Assembly (NCBI RefSeq): GCF_900187505.1
Contig: NZ_FYDL01000005.1
Location: forward strand, 96,788 to 160,787
Direction: 5' to 3'
From: Pseudomonas sp. Irchel s3h17
GTDB lineage: Bacteria; Pseudomonadota; Gammaproteobacteria; Pseudomonadales; Pseudomonadaceae
Length of the DNA stretch: 64,000 bases
Part shown: positions 1-8,663 of the stretch, in pieces
How positions within the stretch are numbered: the stretch's first letter is position 1
Layout of the letters: each line of letters starts with the position of its first letter
The notes under the pieces: generated by a model
What the model was told of the DNA's origin: nothing
The model's input: only the letters and a program-made list of their open reading frames with translations
The model's database searches: none
Position numbers and translations under genes: made by a program

Positions 1-357
1 CAAATCGGCGCTCAGGTGCGGGGCGCCGTGCATGATTTCGCTGGCAAACACTTTGGAGGCAAACGGCAGGTCGCGGGAGATGTGGATCTTCGAGCGAATG
101 TAGCCACCGAGCACTTCACTGGGCTCTCCGTCGGCGTTGAACGGCGTCGAGGCCTGCAGGATCGGCTCGATGATGCTTTCCAGAACCTCGCGGTAGAGGT
201 TTTCCTTGGATTTGAAGTAGTAATAGACGTTGGGCTTGGGCAGCCCCGCCTTGGCCGCGATATCGCTGGTTTTGGTCGCAGCGAAGCCCTTGTCGGCAAA
301 CTCTTCACTGGCGGCACGCAGGATCAGTTCTTTATTGCGCTCGCGGATAGTGCTCAT
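1..357 (-). CDS. TetR-family regulator, RutR-like (partial, runs off left edge)
   Basis: Probable cytoplasmic one-component repressor. Only the first 119 codons are in the window. Residues about 10-55 form the TetR helix-turn-helix, with the recognition segment TSDIAAKAGLPKPNVYYYF. The following stretch (YIRSKIHISRDLPFASKVF) resembles the ligand domain of the RutR branch of the family. The ATG at 357-355 is followed by a typical MSTIRERNKELIL start; its Shine-Dalgarno is weak. It is divergent from the DUF808 gene with about 130 bases between them, so it may control itself or that gene, but no operator palindrome is obvious. The ligand cannot be told. Confidence 0.88.
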   Translation of the reverse strand, partial: MSTIRERNKELILRAASEEFADKGFAATKTSDIAAKAGLPKPNVYYYFKSKENLYREVLESIIEPILQASTPFNADGEPSEVLGGYIRSKIHISRDLPFASKVFASEIMHGAPHLSADL

Positions 358-490
358 AAAACAGGTGATTCCTTGCCTGTACTGGCGGTTGCGCATGGTA
401 GCACCGGCCTCGCGCGACGCTCAAGAATGCCCTTACGCAGCGTGGCAGGCTATGCTGCACATCACTTATTGACGAAGGACACCCTGAGCC

Positions 491-1405
491 ATGGCAGGAA
501 GCAGTTTGCTGTTGTTGATCGATGACATTGCCGCGGTGCTCGACGATGTTGCGTTGATGACCAAGTTGGCCGCGAAAAAGACCGCTGGCGTCCTCGGTGA
601 CGATCTGGCGCTCAATGCCCAGCAGGTGTCTGGCGTGCGCGCCGAGCGGGAAATTCCAGTGGTCTGGGCGGTGGCCAAGGGCTCGTTCATCAACAAGCTG
701 ATCCTGGTGCCGTCGGCGCTGGCCATCAGCGCATTCGTTCCCTGGCTGGTCACGCCACTGCTGATGCTGGGGGGGGCTTACCTGTGTTTCGAAGGGTTTG
801 AAAAGCTGGCGCACAAGTTCCTCCACAGCAAGGCCGAAGATCAGGCCGAGCATGCGCAGTTGGTCGAGGCCGTGGCCGACCCGGCGGTCGACCTGGTGGC
901 CTTCGAGAAGGACAAGATCAAGGGCGCGGTGCGCACTGACTTCATCCTCTCGGCGGAAATCATCGCCATCACCCTGGGTACCGTGGCCGACGCGCCGCTG
1001 ACGCAGCAGGTGATCGTGCTGTCGGGGATTGCCATCGTCATGACCGTCGGCGTTTACGGCCTGGTGGCGGGCATCGTCAAGCTCGACGACCTCGGCTTGT
1101 GGCTCACGCAGAAACCGGCGCAGATGGCCAAAAGCATCGGGGGCGCGATCCTGCGAGCTGCACCGTACTTGATGAAAAGCCTGTCGGTGATCGGTACGGC
1201 CGCGATGTTCCTGGTTGGGGGCGGGATTTTGACCCACGGCGTGCCTGCGGCGCATCACTGGATTGAAGGTGTGAGCCAGAGCGCTGGCGGCTTCTCGTGG
1301 ATCGTGCCGAGCTTGCTGAATGCCGTGGCCGGGATTGTGGCGGGGGCGGTGGTGCTGGCCGGTGTGATGATGGTGAGCAGGGGCTGGCGTGCGGTCAAAG
1401 GCTGA
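491..1405 (+). CDS. DUF808 family inner-membrane protein (YedI-like)
   Basis: Multi-pass membrane protein of unknown function, 304 aa, the normal length for the family that includes E. coli YedI. The N-terminal [20 protein letters not shown] and the loop with [14 protein letters not shown] are family hallmarks. Several hydrophobic segments follow (about residues 70-95, 150-175, 180-200, 230-255 and 275-300). It stands alone between a divergent TetR regulator and a bidirectional terminator. No biochemical role is established for the family as far as I know, so none is assigned. Confidence 0.88.
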   Translation: MAGSSLLLLIDDIAAVLDDVALMTKLAAKKTAGVLGDDLALNAQQVSGVRAEREIPVVWAVAKGSFINKLILVPSALAISAFVPWLVTPLLMLGGAYLCFEGFEKLAHKFLHSKAEDQAEHAQLVEAVADPAVDLVAFEKDKIKGAVRTDFILSAEIIAITLGTVADAPLTQQVIVLSGIAIVMTVGVYGLVAGIVKLDDLGLWLTQKPAQMAKSIGGAILRAAPYLMKSLSVIGTAAMFLVGGGILTHGVPAAHHWIEGVSQSAGGFSWIVPSLLNAVAGIVAGAVVLAGVMMVSRGWRAVKG

Positions 1406-1456
1406 ACAAGCAATGTACGCACGCTCCCACAAAGGACAGGGGATGACAGGTGCATG

Positions 1457-1492
1457 AAAAAGGCCATTCGATGCGAGTCGAATGGCCTTTTT
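1457..1492. terminator. Bidirectional rho-independent terminator
   Basis: Perfect 15-base inverted repeat (arms 1457-1471 and 1478-1492) with a 6-base loop, A-run on one side and T-run on the other. It lies between the convergent DUF808 and mlaA genes and can serve both strands. Confidence 0.9.
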
Positions 1493-1505
1493 GTTACCGG
1501 CGTGA

Positions 1506-2294
1506 TTACTCGGCGATCTGCAGCTTGCGGGCTTCGCTGTACACGTAGCGTACCTTCTCGTACTCGAACGGCGAGTTTGTCTGGCCGTAGCGGAAGCGGG
1601 TCTGGTAACGCTTGTCGATGCCACGCAGGATCAAGATTTCCGGATGGTTCTCGCTGACTTCCGACACGTTCAGGAAGTTGACAGCGGACTCAGCCGTATA
1701 GTCGACCACCAGCCCGCCGGTGTCGCGCAGGTTCGAGGGGCCGAGGATCGGCAGCATGAGGTAGGCGCCACCCGGAACGCCGTAGAACCCCAGGGTCTGC
1801 CCGAAGTCTTCGTTTTGGCGTGGCAGGCCCATCGAGGTCGCCGGATCCCACAGGCCGGCAATGCCGATCGTGGTATTGAGCAGCAGGCGCCCGGTGGTCT
1901 CCAGTGAGCGCTGGCCCTTGAGTTGCAACAGGCTGTTCATCAGGTTGGGCACATCGCCCAGGTTGTTGAAGAAGTTGCTGACACCGGTGCGCAGAAAGCT
2001 CGGGGTGATATAGCGGTAACCGTCGACCACCGGCAGGAACACCCACTGGTCGAAGCGGTAGTTGAAGTGGTAGACCCGACGGTTCCACGACTCCAGCGGG
2101 TCATAGATATTAAGGGCGCTGAGGGTCGAACGCTCGAATTCGCGCTGGTCCAGCCCCGGGTTGAACTTGAGTTTGGTCAAGGGTTCGGTGAAGCCGTCCG
2201 GATCTACCACGGTCGGGGTGTTGGCCTTGCTGTTGTCGGCATTGGCATAACCTGCGCAGAGCAACGCAGCGAGAAACAGGAGAGGTTTAGCCAC
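1506..2294 (-). CDS. mlaA: MlaA/VacJ family outer-membrane lipid asymmetry protein
   Basis: Outer-membrane component of the Mla system, which removes mislocalised phospholipid from the outer leaflet and passes it to periplasmic MlaC. The 262 aa carry the VacJ core: YDPLESWNRRVYHFNYRFDQ near residue 65, a GVSNFFNNLGDVPNLMNSLL segment, and GLPRQNEDFGQTLGFYGVPG. A signal peptide ends near ANA at residue 19. The only cysteine in it (LLC) is not in a canonical lipobox, so signal peptidase I cleavage looks more likely than lipidation here. The start overlaps the end of the upstream hydrolase gene by 8 bases, implying co-translation. The rest of the Mla genes are not in this window. Confidence 0.93.
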   Translation of the reverse strand: MAKPLLFLAALLCAGYANADNSKANTPTVVDPDGFTEPLTKLKFNPGLDQREFERSTLSALNIYDPLESWNRRVYHFNYRFDQWVFLPVVDGYRYITPSFLRTGVSNFFNNLGDVPNLMNSLLQLKGQRSLETTGRLLLNTTIGIAGLWDPATSMGLPRQNEDFGQTLGFYGVPGGAYLMLPILGPSNLRDTGGLVVDYTAESAVNFLNVSEVSENHPEILILRGIDKRYQTRFRYGQTNSPFEYEKVRYVYSEARKLQIAE

Positions 2295-3585
2295 GGAAGA
2301 ACTCCAGCATGTCGTCGGCGTTGACGCGATAGTTGAGGTTGCCGCAATGGCCGCCGTGAGGGTAGACCGTCAAGCGGTCGCCGAAAGTCTTGCGCAGGAA
2401 GCCCAGGTCGCCAGGGCCAAGGATCACATCGTCAGCGTTGTGCATGACGGCGATTTTCGGGCTGTCGCGCAGGTAGTCCTTCAGTGCGTACAGGCTGACC
2501 TGGTCGATCAGTTGCAGCAGGCTGCCGCCGTCGGTACGCGCGCGCCACATGGGAATCACCTGCTCGGTGAGGTAGCAATCGAAGTCGCATTGCAGGGCGC
2601 GTTTGAAGAACGGCGTCAGGCTGGTGCCTTCGGCGATCGGGTACTTGGGCGGGGTGATCAGGCCGCGGCGGTTGACCAGGTCCGAGGTGTAGGCGATGTC
2701 GGCGGCCGAGAAACGGAACGAGGTACCGATCAGCATGGCCATCTGTTCGTTGGTCAGATGCTCTTTTGACTGCTGGAAGTCATAGACCAGCGCATCGTTG
2801 AGGTCGATGTAGCCTTTTTCCTGGAAGTAGCGGGTCAGCTTGTTGAGGACCAGTTCATAAAACGTGGTGCTGTTGTTGATGCCCTTGACCTCGGTTTGAA
2901 CCATCTTGTCGAGGTTGGTCACGGAGGTATAGAGGTTCACCGGCGGATTGAGCAGCAGGACTTTCTTGAAGTTGAAGCTGCGCCGGGTTTCGTCCAGATG
3001 GGCGACGAAGGCGGCATCCAGTGCGCCCAGGCTATAACCGGTGAGGTAGTAGTCAGTGACCGGCAGATTCGGGTTGTGCGCGCGCACGGCTTGCATCACG
3101 CGGTACATGTCCTCGGCATCTTCCTTGCTCACGCCCGGGGTGGCGAAGCGGGACGCGGAGGCAATGAAGTCGAAGCTGGTGGGCGAGGACAACTGGACAA
3201 CGTGATAGCCGGCCTTGTAGTAGAGGCGCTTGAGGTATTCGTTGAGGCTGCTGTCGTAGCGTGCGCCGGTGCCGGCGATCAGGAAGATCAGCGGTGCGGC
3301 GTGGTCCTGGGTGGCCATGCGGTAGGTGAGTTTCTTCACCGCCCAGAAATTGTCCGGCAATTCGAAGGCGCGCTCGGGGCGCAGTGCCAGGCTGTAATCA
3401 CCTTGGTTGATATCTCCGTCCAGTGGCAGCTCTGGTCTCAGCTCTGGTGGTGTCGTGGCAATCGTCGCTTCAAACGGGTTGGTAAGCGGGTAGCCATAAC
3501 TGGCGGCATCGATATCTACCGCCAGTGCGGACGCACTCAAGATAAGGCCGCCGAAAAGGGCAGCGAAGCGCAAGGAACGGAGCAT
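2287..3585 (-). CDS. Secreted alpha/beta hydrolase encoded with mlaA
   Basis: Predicted periplasmic serine hydrolase of 432 aa. An N-terminal signal peptide (about residues 1-22, ending SASALA) is followed by an alpha/beta-hydrolase fold: oxyanion region LIFLIAGTGARYDSS, nucleophile elbow GYSLGALDA with Ser185, a likely acid in NADDVI near 384, and a C-terminal His413 in GGHCG. It overlaps mlaA by 8 bases, so the two are probably one transcript. A lipid or phospholipid substrate is an inference from that pairing only. Homologues are sometimes labelled serine/threonine protein kinase; I see no kinase motif. The start has AGGG about 9 bases upstream. Confidence 0.82.
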   Translation of the reverse strand: MLRSLRFAALFGGLILSASALAVDIDAASYGYPLTNPFEATIATTPPELRPELPLDGDINQGDYSLALRPERAFELPDNFWAVKKLTYRMATQDHAAPLIFLIAGTGARYDSSLNEYLKRLYYKAGYHVVQLSSPTSFDFIASASRFATPGVSKEDAEDMYRVMQAVRAHNPNLPVTDYYLTGYSLGALDAAFVAHLDETRRSFNFKKVLLLNPPVNLYTSVTNLDKMVQTEVKGINNSTTFYELVLNKLTRYFQEKGYIDLNDALVYDFQQSKEHLTNEQMAMLIGTSFRFSAADIAYTSDLVNRRGLITPPKYPIAEGTSLTPFFKRALQCDFDCYLTEQVIPMWRARTDGGSLLQLIDQVSLYALKDYLRDSPKIAVMHNADDVILGPGDLGFLRKTFGDRLTVYPHGGHCGNLNYRVNADDMLEFFRG

Positions 3586-3807
3586 GACTAAATCCCTTAG
3601 AGGAAGGTGCCTAATGAAGTTCGCAGGCTATGACCACAGGTTTCGCGCCAAAGTGCCATGCATCGGTACTAAAGTGGCTGAGTGGTGGTCAATAGTAGCT
3701 GGACGATACACTTTGCAGGCATTTGATGACCAGTTATCTATTCATTGCGCTTGCTTCGCGGCCTCGTGCGATTAAGCTGGGCGCCGTTTTGCCTATCGGA
3801 GAGTTTC

Positions 3808-4176
3808 ATGTCCCGCCGTTTACCCGTGATATTGCTGTGCATCGTACTGCCGCTGTGGCTGGCCGCCAGTTATGGCGCGCGTTATGGCTTTATGGAAGAT
3901 GCCCAGTGGGTCGGCATTTGCGTGGATCAGGCCAGCCGCTGGGAATGCCAGTTGCGCTCCGGGCTGGGGCTGATGATTCACTTCAAGGTCATGGGCTGGG
4001 CCGCGTTGGCCGCAGCGGTGAGTGGTTTTGTCGTTCCGGGGCGGGCGGGCTGGTGGCTGGCGATGCTGGCGCTGGTGTTCGGCTTCCCGGCACTGGCCTT
4101 GTACAACACCAGCCTGGCGGTGTTTGCGGTGGTGATTGCGGGGTTGCGGTTGGTGCGGGCGTCTCGTAGCGCCTGA
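3808..4176 (+). CDS. Small hypothetical membrane protein, about four TM segments
   Basis: 122-aa integral membrane protein of unknown function. Hydrophobic stretches lie near residues 5-22, 55-75, 80-98 and 100-118. Two cysteines (CVDQASRWEC) sit in the first long loop and could form a periplasmic disulphide. The ATG at 3808 is preceded by CGGAGAG, which decides it over a longer in-frame start at 3745. It is divergent from the hydrolase-mlaA pair and just upstream of the mini-Rhs gene. I do not recognise the family. Confidence 0.7.
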   Translation: MSRRLPVILLCIVLPLWLAASYGARYGFMEDAQWVGICVDQASRWECQLRSGLGLMIHFKVMGWAALAAAVSGFVVPGRAGWWLAMLALVFGFPALALYNTSLAVFAVVIAGLRLVRASRSA

Positions 4177-4335
4177 TCTGTGATCATCGCGAGCTTACTC
4201 GCGATGGGGCCGTTACTGACGCTGAATATTGCACAGGCGAGTTCCACTCACTACCTATCAGTTCTGATAGTAGACGTCCGTCCCGATAACTCCGAATCTA
4301 GCCATCCGAACACCGGATATGAAACGGATGCCGCC

Positions 4336-5403
4336 ATGACTGTTCAGCGAGACACGTTGTTGTGCCGCTATCACTATGATCCATTGGATCGGGTTGCAAG
4401 TTGTGCGCCGCTGAATCAACAGAGCATTCAGCGCTTTTACCGAAAAGGTCATTTGGCCACTGAGATGCTAGGGCAGGTTCAGTATTCGGTGTTCGAACAC
4501 GAAGCACGGCTCCTGGCACTGCAACAGCATCAGGCGGGAAGAGTTGACTGTGCCTTGCTGGCGACCGACCTGCAACGCTCGGTTCTACATTCCGTCACCG
4601 TTAGCCAGCATCAGCAACCTGTTTACTCCCCATATGGTCATCGTTCTCCCGAAAGTGGCTTGATCAGTCTTCTGGGGTTCAATGGTGAGCGTAGGGATCT
4701 AGTGACCGGGCATTATCTGCTTGGGATCGGGTACCGTGCTTTCAATCCAGTTTTGATGAGATTTAATAGCCCGGACAGTCTGAGTCCGTTTGAGGATGGT
4801 GGGGTGAATGCGTATGCATACTGCTTGGGGGATCCGGTTAATCGTGTGGATCCGAGTGGACATGGTCCCTGGCGTGCTGCTTATTTTAGTTCTAAGCAGC
4901 ACGCGGCGGGCAATGCGGTTTTCGGCGCCTTCGGTAACACCGTAAGCACGCCACTTCTTTCAGTCAAAGCCGTTGGAAACTCTGCCGTAAAAAGATCTGC
5001 AGGGTTGGTTTCAAAATCTGGAAGCCTGAATGTTTCTCAGATTGACGCACTAGACTTGGCACTTCCAGAGGCTCTTGATCATGGAAGGATGCGCAATGCA
5101 TTGGCGGTGAGAGTGCAAGCACAAGAAACATTGGATACTGCCCGAGAACAGTACTCAGTTCTTCAGCGTTTTGCCGCATCCCCGCCAAGGAATAAAGACG
5201 GAACTGTGGCGGTAGAGAATTTCGCCCCTTCAGACATCGTGAACCAACCAGCCGCTAAACGGCTCGATTTTGCTATGCGTGGCGCTGCTGATGCGCAAGC
5301 AGTTTTTGAACACGTGAGAGGGGAGTACTTCACTAGGTACCCCCAGAGCTTCAAGGCGTTTGTCACTCATATTCGGTCCACCAAAAGACGGCGGTCTATC
5401 TAG
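4336..5403 (+). CDS. Orphan mini-Rhs protein (RHS core with unknown C-terminal domain)
   Basis: About 355 aa. The N-terminal half holds degenerate RHS/YD units (CRYHYDPLDR, LATDLQRSVL, YSPYGHRSPES) and the conserved Rhs core: LLGFNGERRDLVTGHYLLG, GYRAFNPVLMRFNSPDSLSP and the core end DPVNRVDPSGHGPW at about residue 165-178. About 175 residues of unrelated sequence follow, the place where polymorphic toxin domains sit in full-length Rhs proteins. No signal peptide, and far too short to form an Rhs cage. The ATG at 4336 is chosen by homology; the frame is open to 4180 but that extension does not resemble the family. Base composition is visibly more AT-rich than its neighbours. No VgrG, PAAR or immunity gene is adjacent; the next gene is convergent only 21 bases away. 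Toxin activity is unproven. Confidence 0.82.
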   Translation: MTVQRDTLLCRYHYDPLDRVASCAPLNQQSIQRFYRKGHLATEMLGQVQYSVFEHEARLLALQQHQAGRVDCALLATDLQRSVLHSVTVSQHQQPVYSPYGHRSPESGLISLLGFNGERRDLVTGHYLLGIGYRAFNPVLMRFNSPDSLSPFEDGGVNAYAYCLGDPVNRVDPSGHGPWRAAYFSSKQHAAGNAVFGAFGNTVSTPLLSVKAVGNSAVKRSAGLVSKSGSLNVSQIDALDLALPEALDHGRMRNALAVRVQAQETLDTAREQYSVLQRFAASPPRNKDGTVAVENFAPSDIVNQPAAKRLDFAMRGAADAQAVFEHVRGEYFTRYPQSFKAFVTHIRSTKRRRSI

Positions 5404-5424
5404 AGTTCAAGAAGATTTTTTCGA

Positions 5425-6984
5425 TCAGCGCTGACCTTTGCTCGCTCGCAAGCTCCGCCACAGTGCCGCTACCATAATCAGACTGACCAGTGCCCAGCCC
5501 CAAGCTTGCTGATTGAGCAAGCCTTCGCGGTACAGCTGCGGGGCGATGCTGGCGCCGATGATGAAGGTCAGCAGGGCGATTTCACGGCGAGGAGCACTGA
5601 CCGGGCGAGTCAGGTAGACCAGTGCTGGCAGCAGCAGGGCGGCGCTTGGGAAGCTGCGATACCGCGGTTCGAACACCAGTCCCAGCATCATCACCGCACC
5701 GGCAAAACCGGCCGCGGCCAGCAGCCAGCCGGCGCGACGCTCCAAAGCATTGAAGGCGCGTGCACGCCAGCCGGTCCTGGCGCTCAGGCCAAGTGCCCCA
5801 TGGACCAGGACCAGCAGGTTCAGTGCGACCAGCAAACTAGCCCAGATCCATTCATCGGCAGAGCGGCTGGTGACGCGCGCCAACTCGGCGAAGGTTCCGA
5901 TAGAGCAGGCCGCGACGGCGCCCAGCAGCGGCAATATCAATGCTGAGCGGGTGCTGCGCACGCGGCCTCCCAGCATCAACGCGCCGAGGAAAACCAGTCC
6001 GCCCACGGCCAGCAATTGCGGCCAGTACGGCAGGTTGCTGACCGGGCCTGCGAGAACACCCTTGTCCTGACGGTCTGCGTCGAACAACCCCCAATATCCA
6101 CCGACCGCGCCTTCGCTGCCGCGTTTCCAGGGTTGGTCGAACGCTTCGATCAGGTTGTAGTGCCAGCCTTGCTGTTCGGCCATGGCGACAAAGCCGCGAA
6201 TGAAGCGGGCTTCGTTGACCCGGCTGGGCACGGCGGTTTCCCGCTGGCGGCCTTCGCTCGGCCAGCCGGTTTCGCCAATCATCACGTCTTTGGGCGCGAA
6301 GCGATTGCCGAACACCTGGCGTACCTCGGCGACGTGTTGCAGGGCGGCGTCGATGTTCGACGGATCGTCTTCCCAGTACGGCAGCAGGTGAATGGTGAGG
6401 AAATCCACTGTCGGGGCGATTTCAGGATGTTTGAGCCAGAATTCCCAGACGTCGGCGTAGGTCACCGGTTGTTTGACCTGGCTTTTGACGTGATTGATCA
6501 GTTTGGCCAGTTGCGTGCCAGTGATTTCCTTGCGCAGCAGGGCCTCGTTGCCGACGATCACCGCAGTGACCACGTCCGGGTGGGCGTTGGCTTCGGCGAT
6601 CAGCAGCTCGACTTCCTTGGCGGTGTCCACCGGGTTGCTGTTGACCCAGGCGCCGATCATCATTTTCAGGCCGTGCTTGCGCGCCAGGTCCGGCAGGGCT
6701 TCGAGGCCGGTCATCGAGTAGGTGCGGATGCACTCAAAGCGGGTCGCCAGCAGTGCAAGGTCGGCGTCCATGCGCTCGGGACGCAGGTTGAATGGCTGGT
6801 CGAACGGCGATTGGTCTTTATCGAACGGAGTGTAGGAGGCGCACTGCAGTTTGTGCGTGGCGCTGGCGGCATCCGGCAATACCACCGGTTGGCCGAGGCC
6901 GTACCAGTAGCCACACAGGGCAAACAGGCCGAGCAGGCAGGCAAACAGATAAGCGAAAAAAGGGAAACGCGAGCTGGCGGGCAT
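5425..6984 (-). CDS. Membrane-bound GH17 beta-1,3-glucan hydrolase/transglycosylase
   Basis: 519 aa from the ATG at 6984. A TTG 21 bases upstream is possible but less likely. One N-terminal membrane anchor (about residues 8-30) precedes a periplasmic glycoside hydrolase family 17 domain (about 45-315). The expected catalytic pair is visible: acid/base Glu147 in VGNEAL and nucleophile Glu238 in IGETGWPS. The C-terminal third is a block of hydrophobic segments, so the enzyme is held in the inner membrane. Pseudomonas and Azotobacter GH17 proteins of this type are known to act on beta-1,3-glucans, some as transglycosylases forming branched or cyclic glucans. Monocistronic, convergent with the mini-Rhs gene. 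Confidence 0.85.
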   Translation of the reverse strand: MPASSRFPFFAYLFACLLGLFALCGYWYGLGQPVVLPDAASATHKLQCASYTPFDKDQSPFDQPFNLRPERMDADLALLATRFECIRTYSMTGLEALPDLARKHGLKMMIGAWVNSNPVDTAKEVELLIAEANAHPDVVTAVIVGNEALLRKEITGTQLAKLINHVKSQVKQPVTYADVWEFWLKHPEIAPTVDFLTIHLLPYWEDDPSNIDAALQHVAEVRQVFGNRFAPKDVMIGETGWPSEGRQRETAVPSRVNEARFIRGFVAMAEQQGWHYNLIEAFDQPWKRGSEGAVGGYWGLFDADRQDKGVLAGPVSNLPYWPQLLAVGGLVFLGALMLGGRVRSTRSALILPLLGAVAACSIGTFAELARVTSRSADEWIWASLLVALNLLVLVHGALGLSARTGWRARAFNALERRAGWLLAAAGFAGAVMMLGLVFEPRYRSFPSAALLLPALVYLTRPVSAPRREIALLTFIIGASIAPQLYREGLLNQQAWGWALVSLIMVAALWRSLRASKGQR

Positions 6985-7307
6985 GGTCAAGCCATCCGGG
7001 AACAAAGCCGCGCATCTTACCTGTATTTGCCAGAGGCTTGGTGGGCTGCATGATGTTGCTATGCAAAGTTCGGGCGGGAGTTGCCCGGGTAATTCGCCGA
7101 GGTGTCGTTACTGGATTTCCGATGTCGTTTCTCGCTGCCTTGAGGTCGCTCGCAGAGCAGGTCGCCGAGGTCGCGCGGTTGATGATCGAGGCATCAGTAC
7201 TCCGCTGATGTTCGAACGAGTTTGCGGTGAGGCGTGATGGAGGCGCTGTGCACATACGTTGACGCTGCTCGGCATTCGTCGGGCGCAGCACTTTCGGGGA
7301 AGTAACG
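6985..7307. other. Intergenic region between GH17 and betX
   Basis: About 320 bases holding the divergent promoter regions of the GH17 gene and the betaine-binding protein gene. Short open frames here lack ribosome sites and recognisable products. I see no clear promoter hexamer pair or repeat. Confidence 0.5.
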
Positions 7308-8156
7308 ATGAAGATGCGACGACTCTTAGGCGCCGGTGCCGCTCTGGCACTGGCGATCGGCTCCACGCAGGCATTTGCCGACAGCAAAACCCTGAGCATC
7401 GGCTATGTCGACGGTTGGTCCGATAGCGTGGCGACCACTCACGTGGCGGCGGAGGTGATCAAGCAGAAGCTCGGCTATGACGTGAAACTGCAAGCCGTGG
7501 CGACCGGGATCATGTGGCAGGGCGTGGCCACGGGCAAGCTCGATGCCATGCTCTCGGCCTGGCTTCCGGTGACCCACGGTGAGTACTGGGCGAAGAACAA
7601 GGACAAGGTGGTCGACTACGGTCCCAACTTCAAGGACGCAAAAATCGGCTTGATCGTGCCGGAGTACGTCAAGGCCATTTCCATCGCTGACTTGAAGGAT
7701 GACACCACCTTCAAGAACAAGATCGTCGGCATCGATGCCGGTTCAGGCGTAATGCTCAAGACCGACCAGGCCATCAAGGACTACGGCCTCGACTACAAGC
7801 TGCAGGCCAGTTCCGGCGCCGGGATGATTGCCGAGCTGACCCGCGCGGAAGAGAAGAAAGAGTCCATTGCCGTGACCGGCTGGGTACCGCACTGGATGTT
7901 CGCCAAGTGGAAGTTGCGCTTCCTTGACGATTCCAAGGGCGTTTACGGCGCGGCGGAAACCGTCAACAGCATCGGCAGCAAGGGGCTGGAGAAGAAGGCG
8001 CCGGAAGTCGCCAAGTTCCTGCATAACTTCCAGTGGGCCTCGAAAGACGAAATCGGCGAAGTCATGTTGGCGATCCAGGATGGCGCCAAGCCGGATGTCG
8101 CGGCCCGGGATTGGGTGGCCAAACACCCGGAACGAGTGGCCGAGTGGGTCCAGTGA
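7308..8156 (+). CDS. betX: Orphan glycine betaine ABC transporter substrate-binding protein (BetX-like)
   Basis: Periplasmic binding protein of the OpuAC family, 282 aa, with a signal peptide (about residues 1-25, ending TQAFA). Mature sequence starts LSIGYVDGWSDSVATTHVAAE, and the binding-pocket region WLPVTHGEYWAK and GWVPHWMFAKWKLRFLDD supply the aromatic residues that box quaternary ammonium groups in this family. No permease or ATPase gene is adjacent. In Pseudomonas such orphan proteins (BetX, CaiX) deliver ligand to the shared Cbc transporter encoded elsewhere, and the betX-DUF485-actP order matches what I recall of P. aeruginosa PA3236-PA3234. ATG at 7308 has GGGGA upstream and its own terminator downstream. 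Confidence 0.88.
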   Translation: MKMRRLLGAGAALALAIGSTQAFADSKTLSIGYVDGWSDSVATTHVAAEVIKQKLGYDVKLQAVATGIMWQGVATGKLDAMLSAWLPVTHGEYWAKNKDKVVDYGPNFKDAKIGLIVPEYVKAISIADLKDDTTFKNKIVGIDAGSGVMLKTDQAIKDYGLDYKLQASSGAGMIAELTRAEEKKESIAVTGWVPHWMFAKWKLRFLDDSKGVYGAAETVNSIGSKGLEKKAPEVAKFLHNFQWASKDEIGEVMLAIQDGAKPDVAARDWVAKHPERVAEWVQ

Positions 8157-8187
8157 TTTAATTCGACGCGTCTAGTCAGCACCTTCC

Positions 8188-8227
8188 AGGCCCGCTTGGC
8201 ATTTTTGCCTCGCGGGCCTTTGTTTTT
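8188..8227 (+). terminator. Rho-independent terminator after betX
   Basis: Stem AGGCCCGC (8188-8195) with GCGGGCCT (8212-8219), an inner GGCA/TGCC pairing in the loop, and a T-rich tail TTTGTTTTT. Confidence 0.85.
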
Positions 8228-8351
8228 GTCCGCGTTCAATGGGTGAAACCGACACTTTGCGTTCTAAGACTAAGGTCGTCTGGAACCTCTCCTTGAGCCG
8301 CATACAGTGGATAACGTTCCAATACATATCTGTGCTGCGAGGATAAAAACA

Positions 8352-8663
8352 ATGAACGACAGCATTTACCTCTCGATTCAAAACAGCCCGCGCTTCAAGG
8401 AGCTGGTTCGTAAAAGGGAAAAGTTCGCCTGGATACTCTCGGCGATCATGCTTGGGCTGTACTCCGGATTCATTCTTCTGATCGCTTACGGGCCGCACGT
8501 ACTGGGGGCGAAGATCGGCCCTGAGTCGTCGATTACCTGGGGCATCCCGATTGGTGTGGGGCTGATTGTTTCGGCCTTCATTCTGACCGGCATCTATGTA
8601 CGACGCGCCAACGGCGAGTTCGACGATCTGAACAATGCGATTCTGAAGGAGGCCAAGCAATGA
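8352..8663 (+). CDS. DUF485 membrane protein upstream of actP
   Basis: 103-aa inner-membrane protein with two hydrophobic segments (about residues 30-52 and 65-88), typical of the DUF485 family (YjcH) that accompanies acetate permeases. The family motif [17 protein letters not shown] near the start is clear. Its stop overlaps the actP start by 4 bases (ATGA at 8660), so translation is probably coupled. It is thought to assist or accompany ActP, but the exact role is unknown. The ATG at 8352 follows GCGAGGAT; an in-frame ATG at 8307 lies in the leader and is rejected. Confidence 0.92.
   Translation: MNDSIYLSIQNSPRFKELVRKREKFAWILSAIMLGLYSGFILLIAYGPHVLGAKIGPESSITWGIPIGVGLIVSAFILTGIYVRRANGEFDDLNNAILKEAKQ

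Noticed and set aside
2287..3585. Serine/threonine kinase label often attached to this family
   Set aside because: No kinase glycine loop, HRD or DFG motif; the sequence has a signal peptide and a GYSLG nucleophile elbow.
4180..4335. N-terminal extension of the mini-Rhs frame
   Set aside because: Signal-like start but no resemblance to family N-termini; the conserved protein begins near the ATG at 4336.
5400..5425. Immunity gene directly after the mini-Rhs gene
   Set aside because: Only 21 bases separate its stop from the convergent GH17 gene; no frame fits.
8196..8211. Sigma54 site (TGGCA...TTGC) upstream of DUF485-actP
   Set aside because: The spacing between the two elements is too short, and the bases belong to the betX terminator loop.
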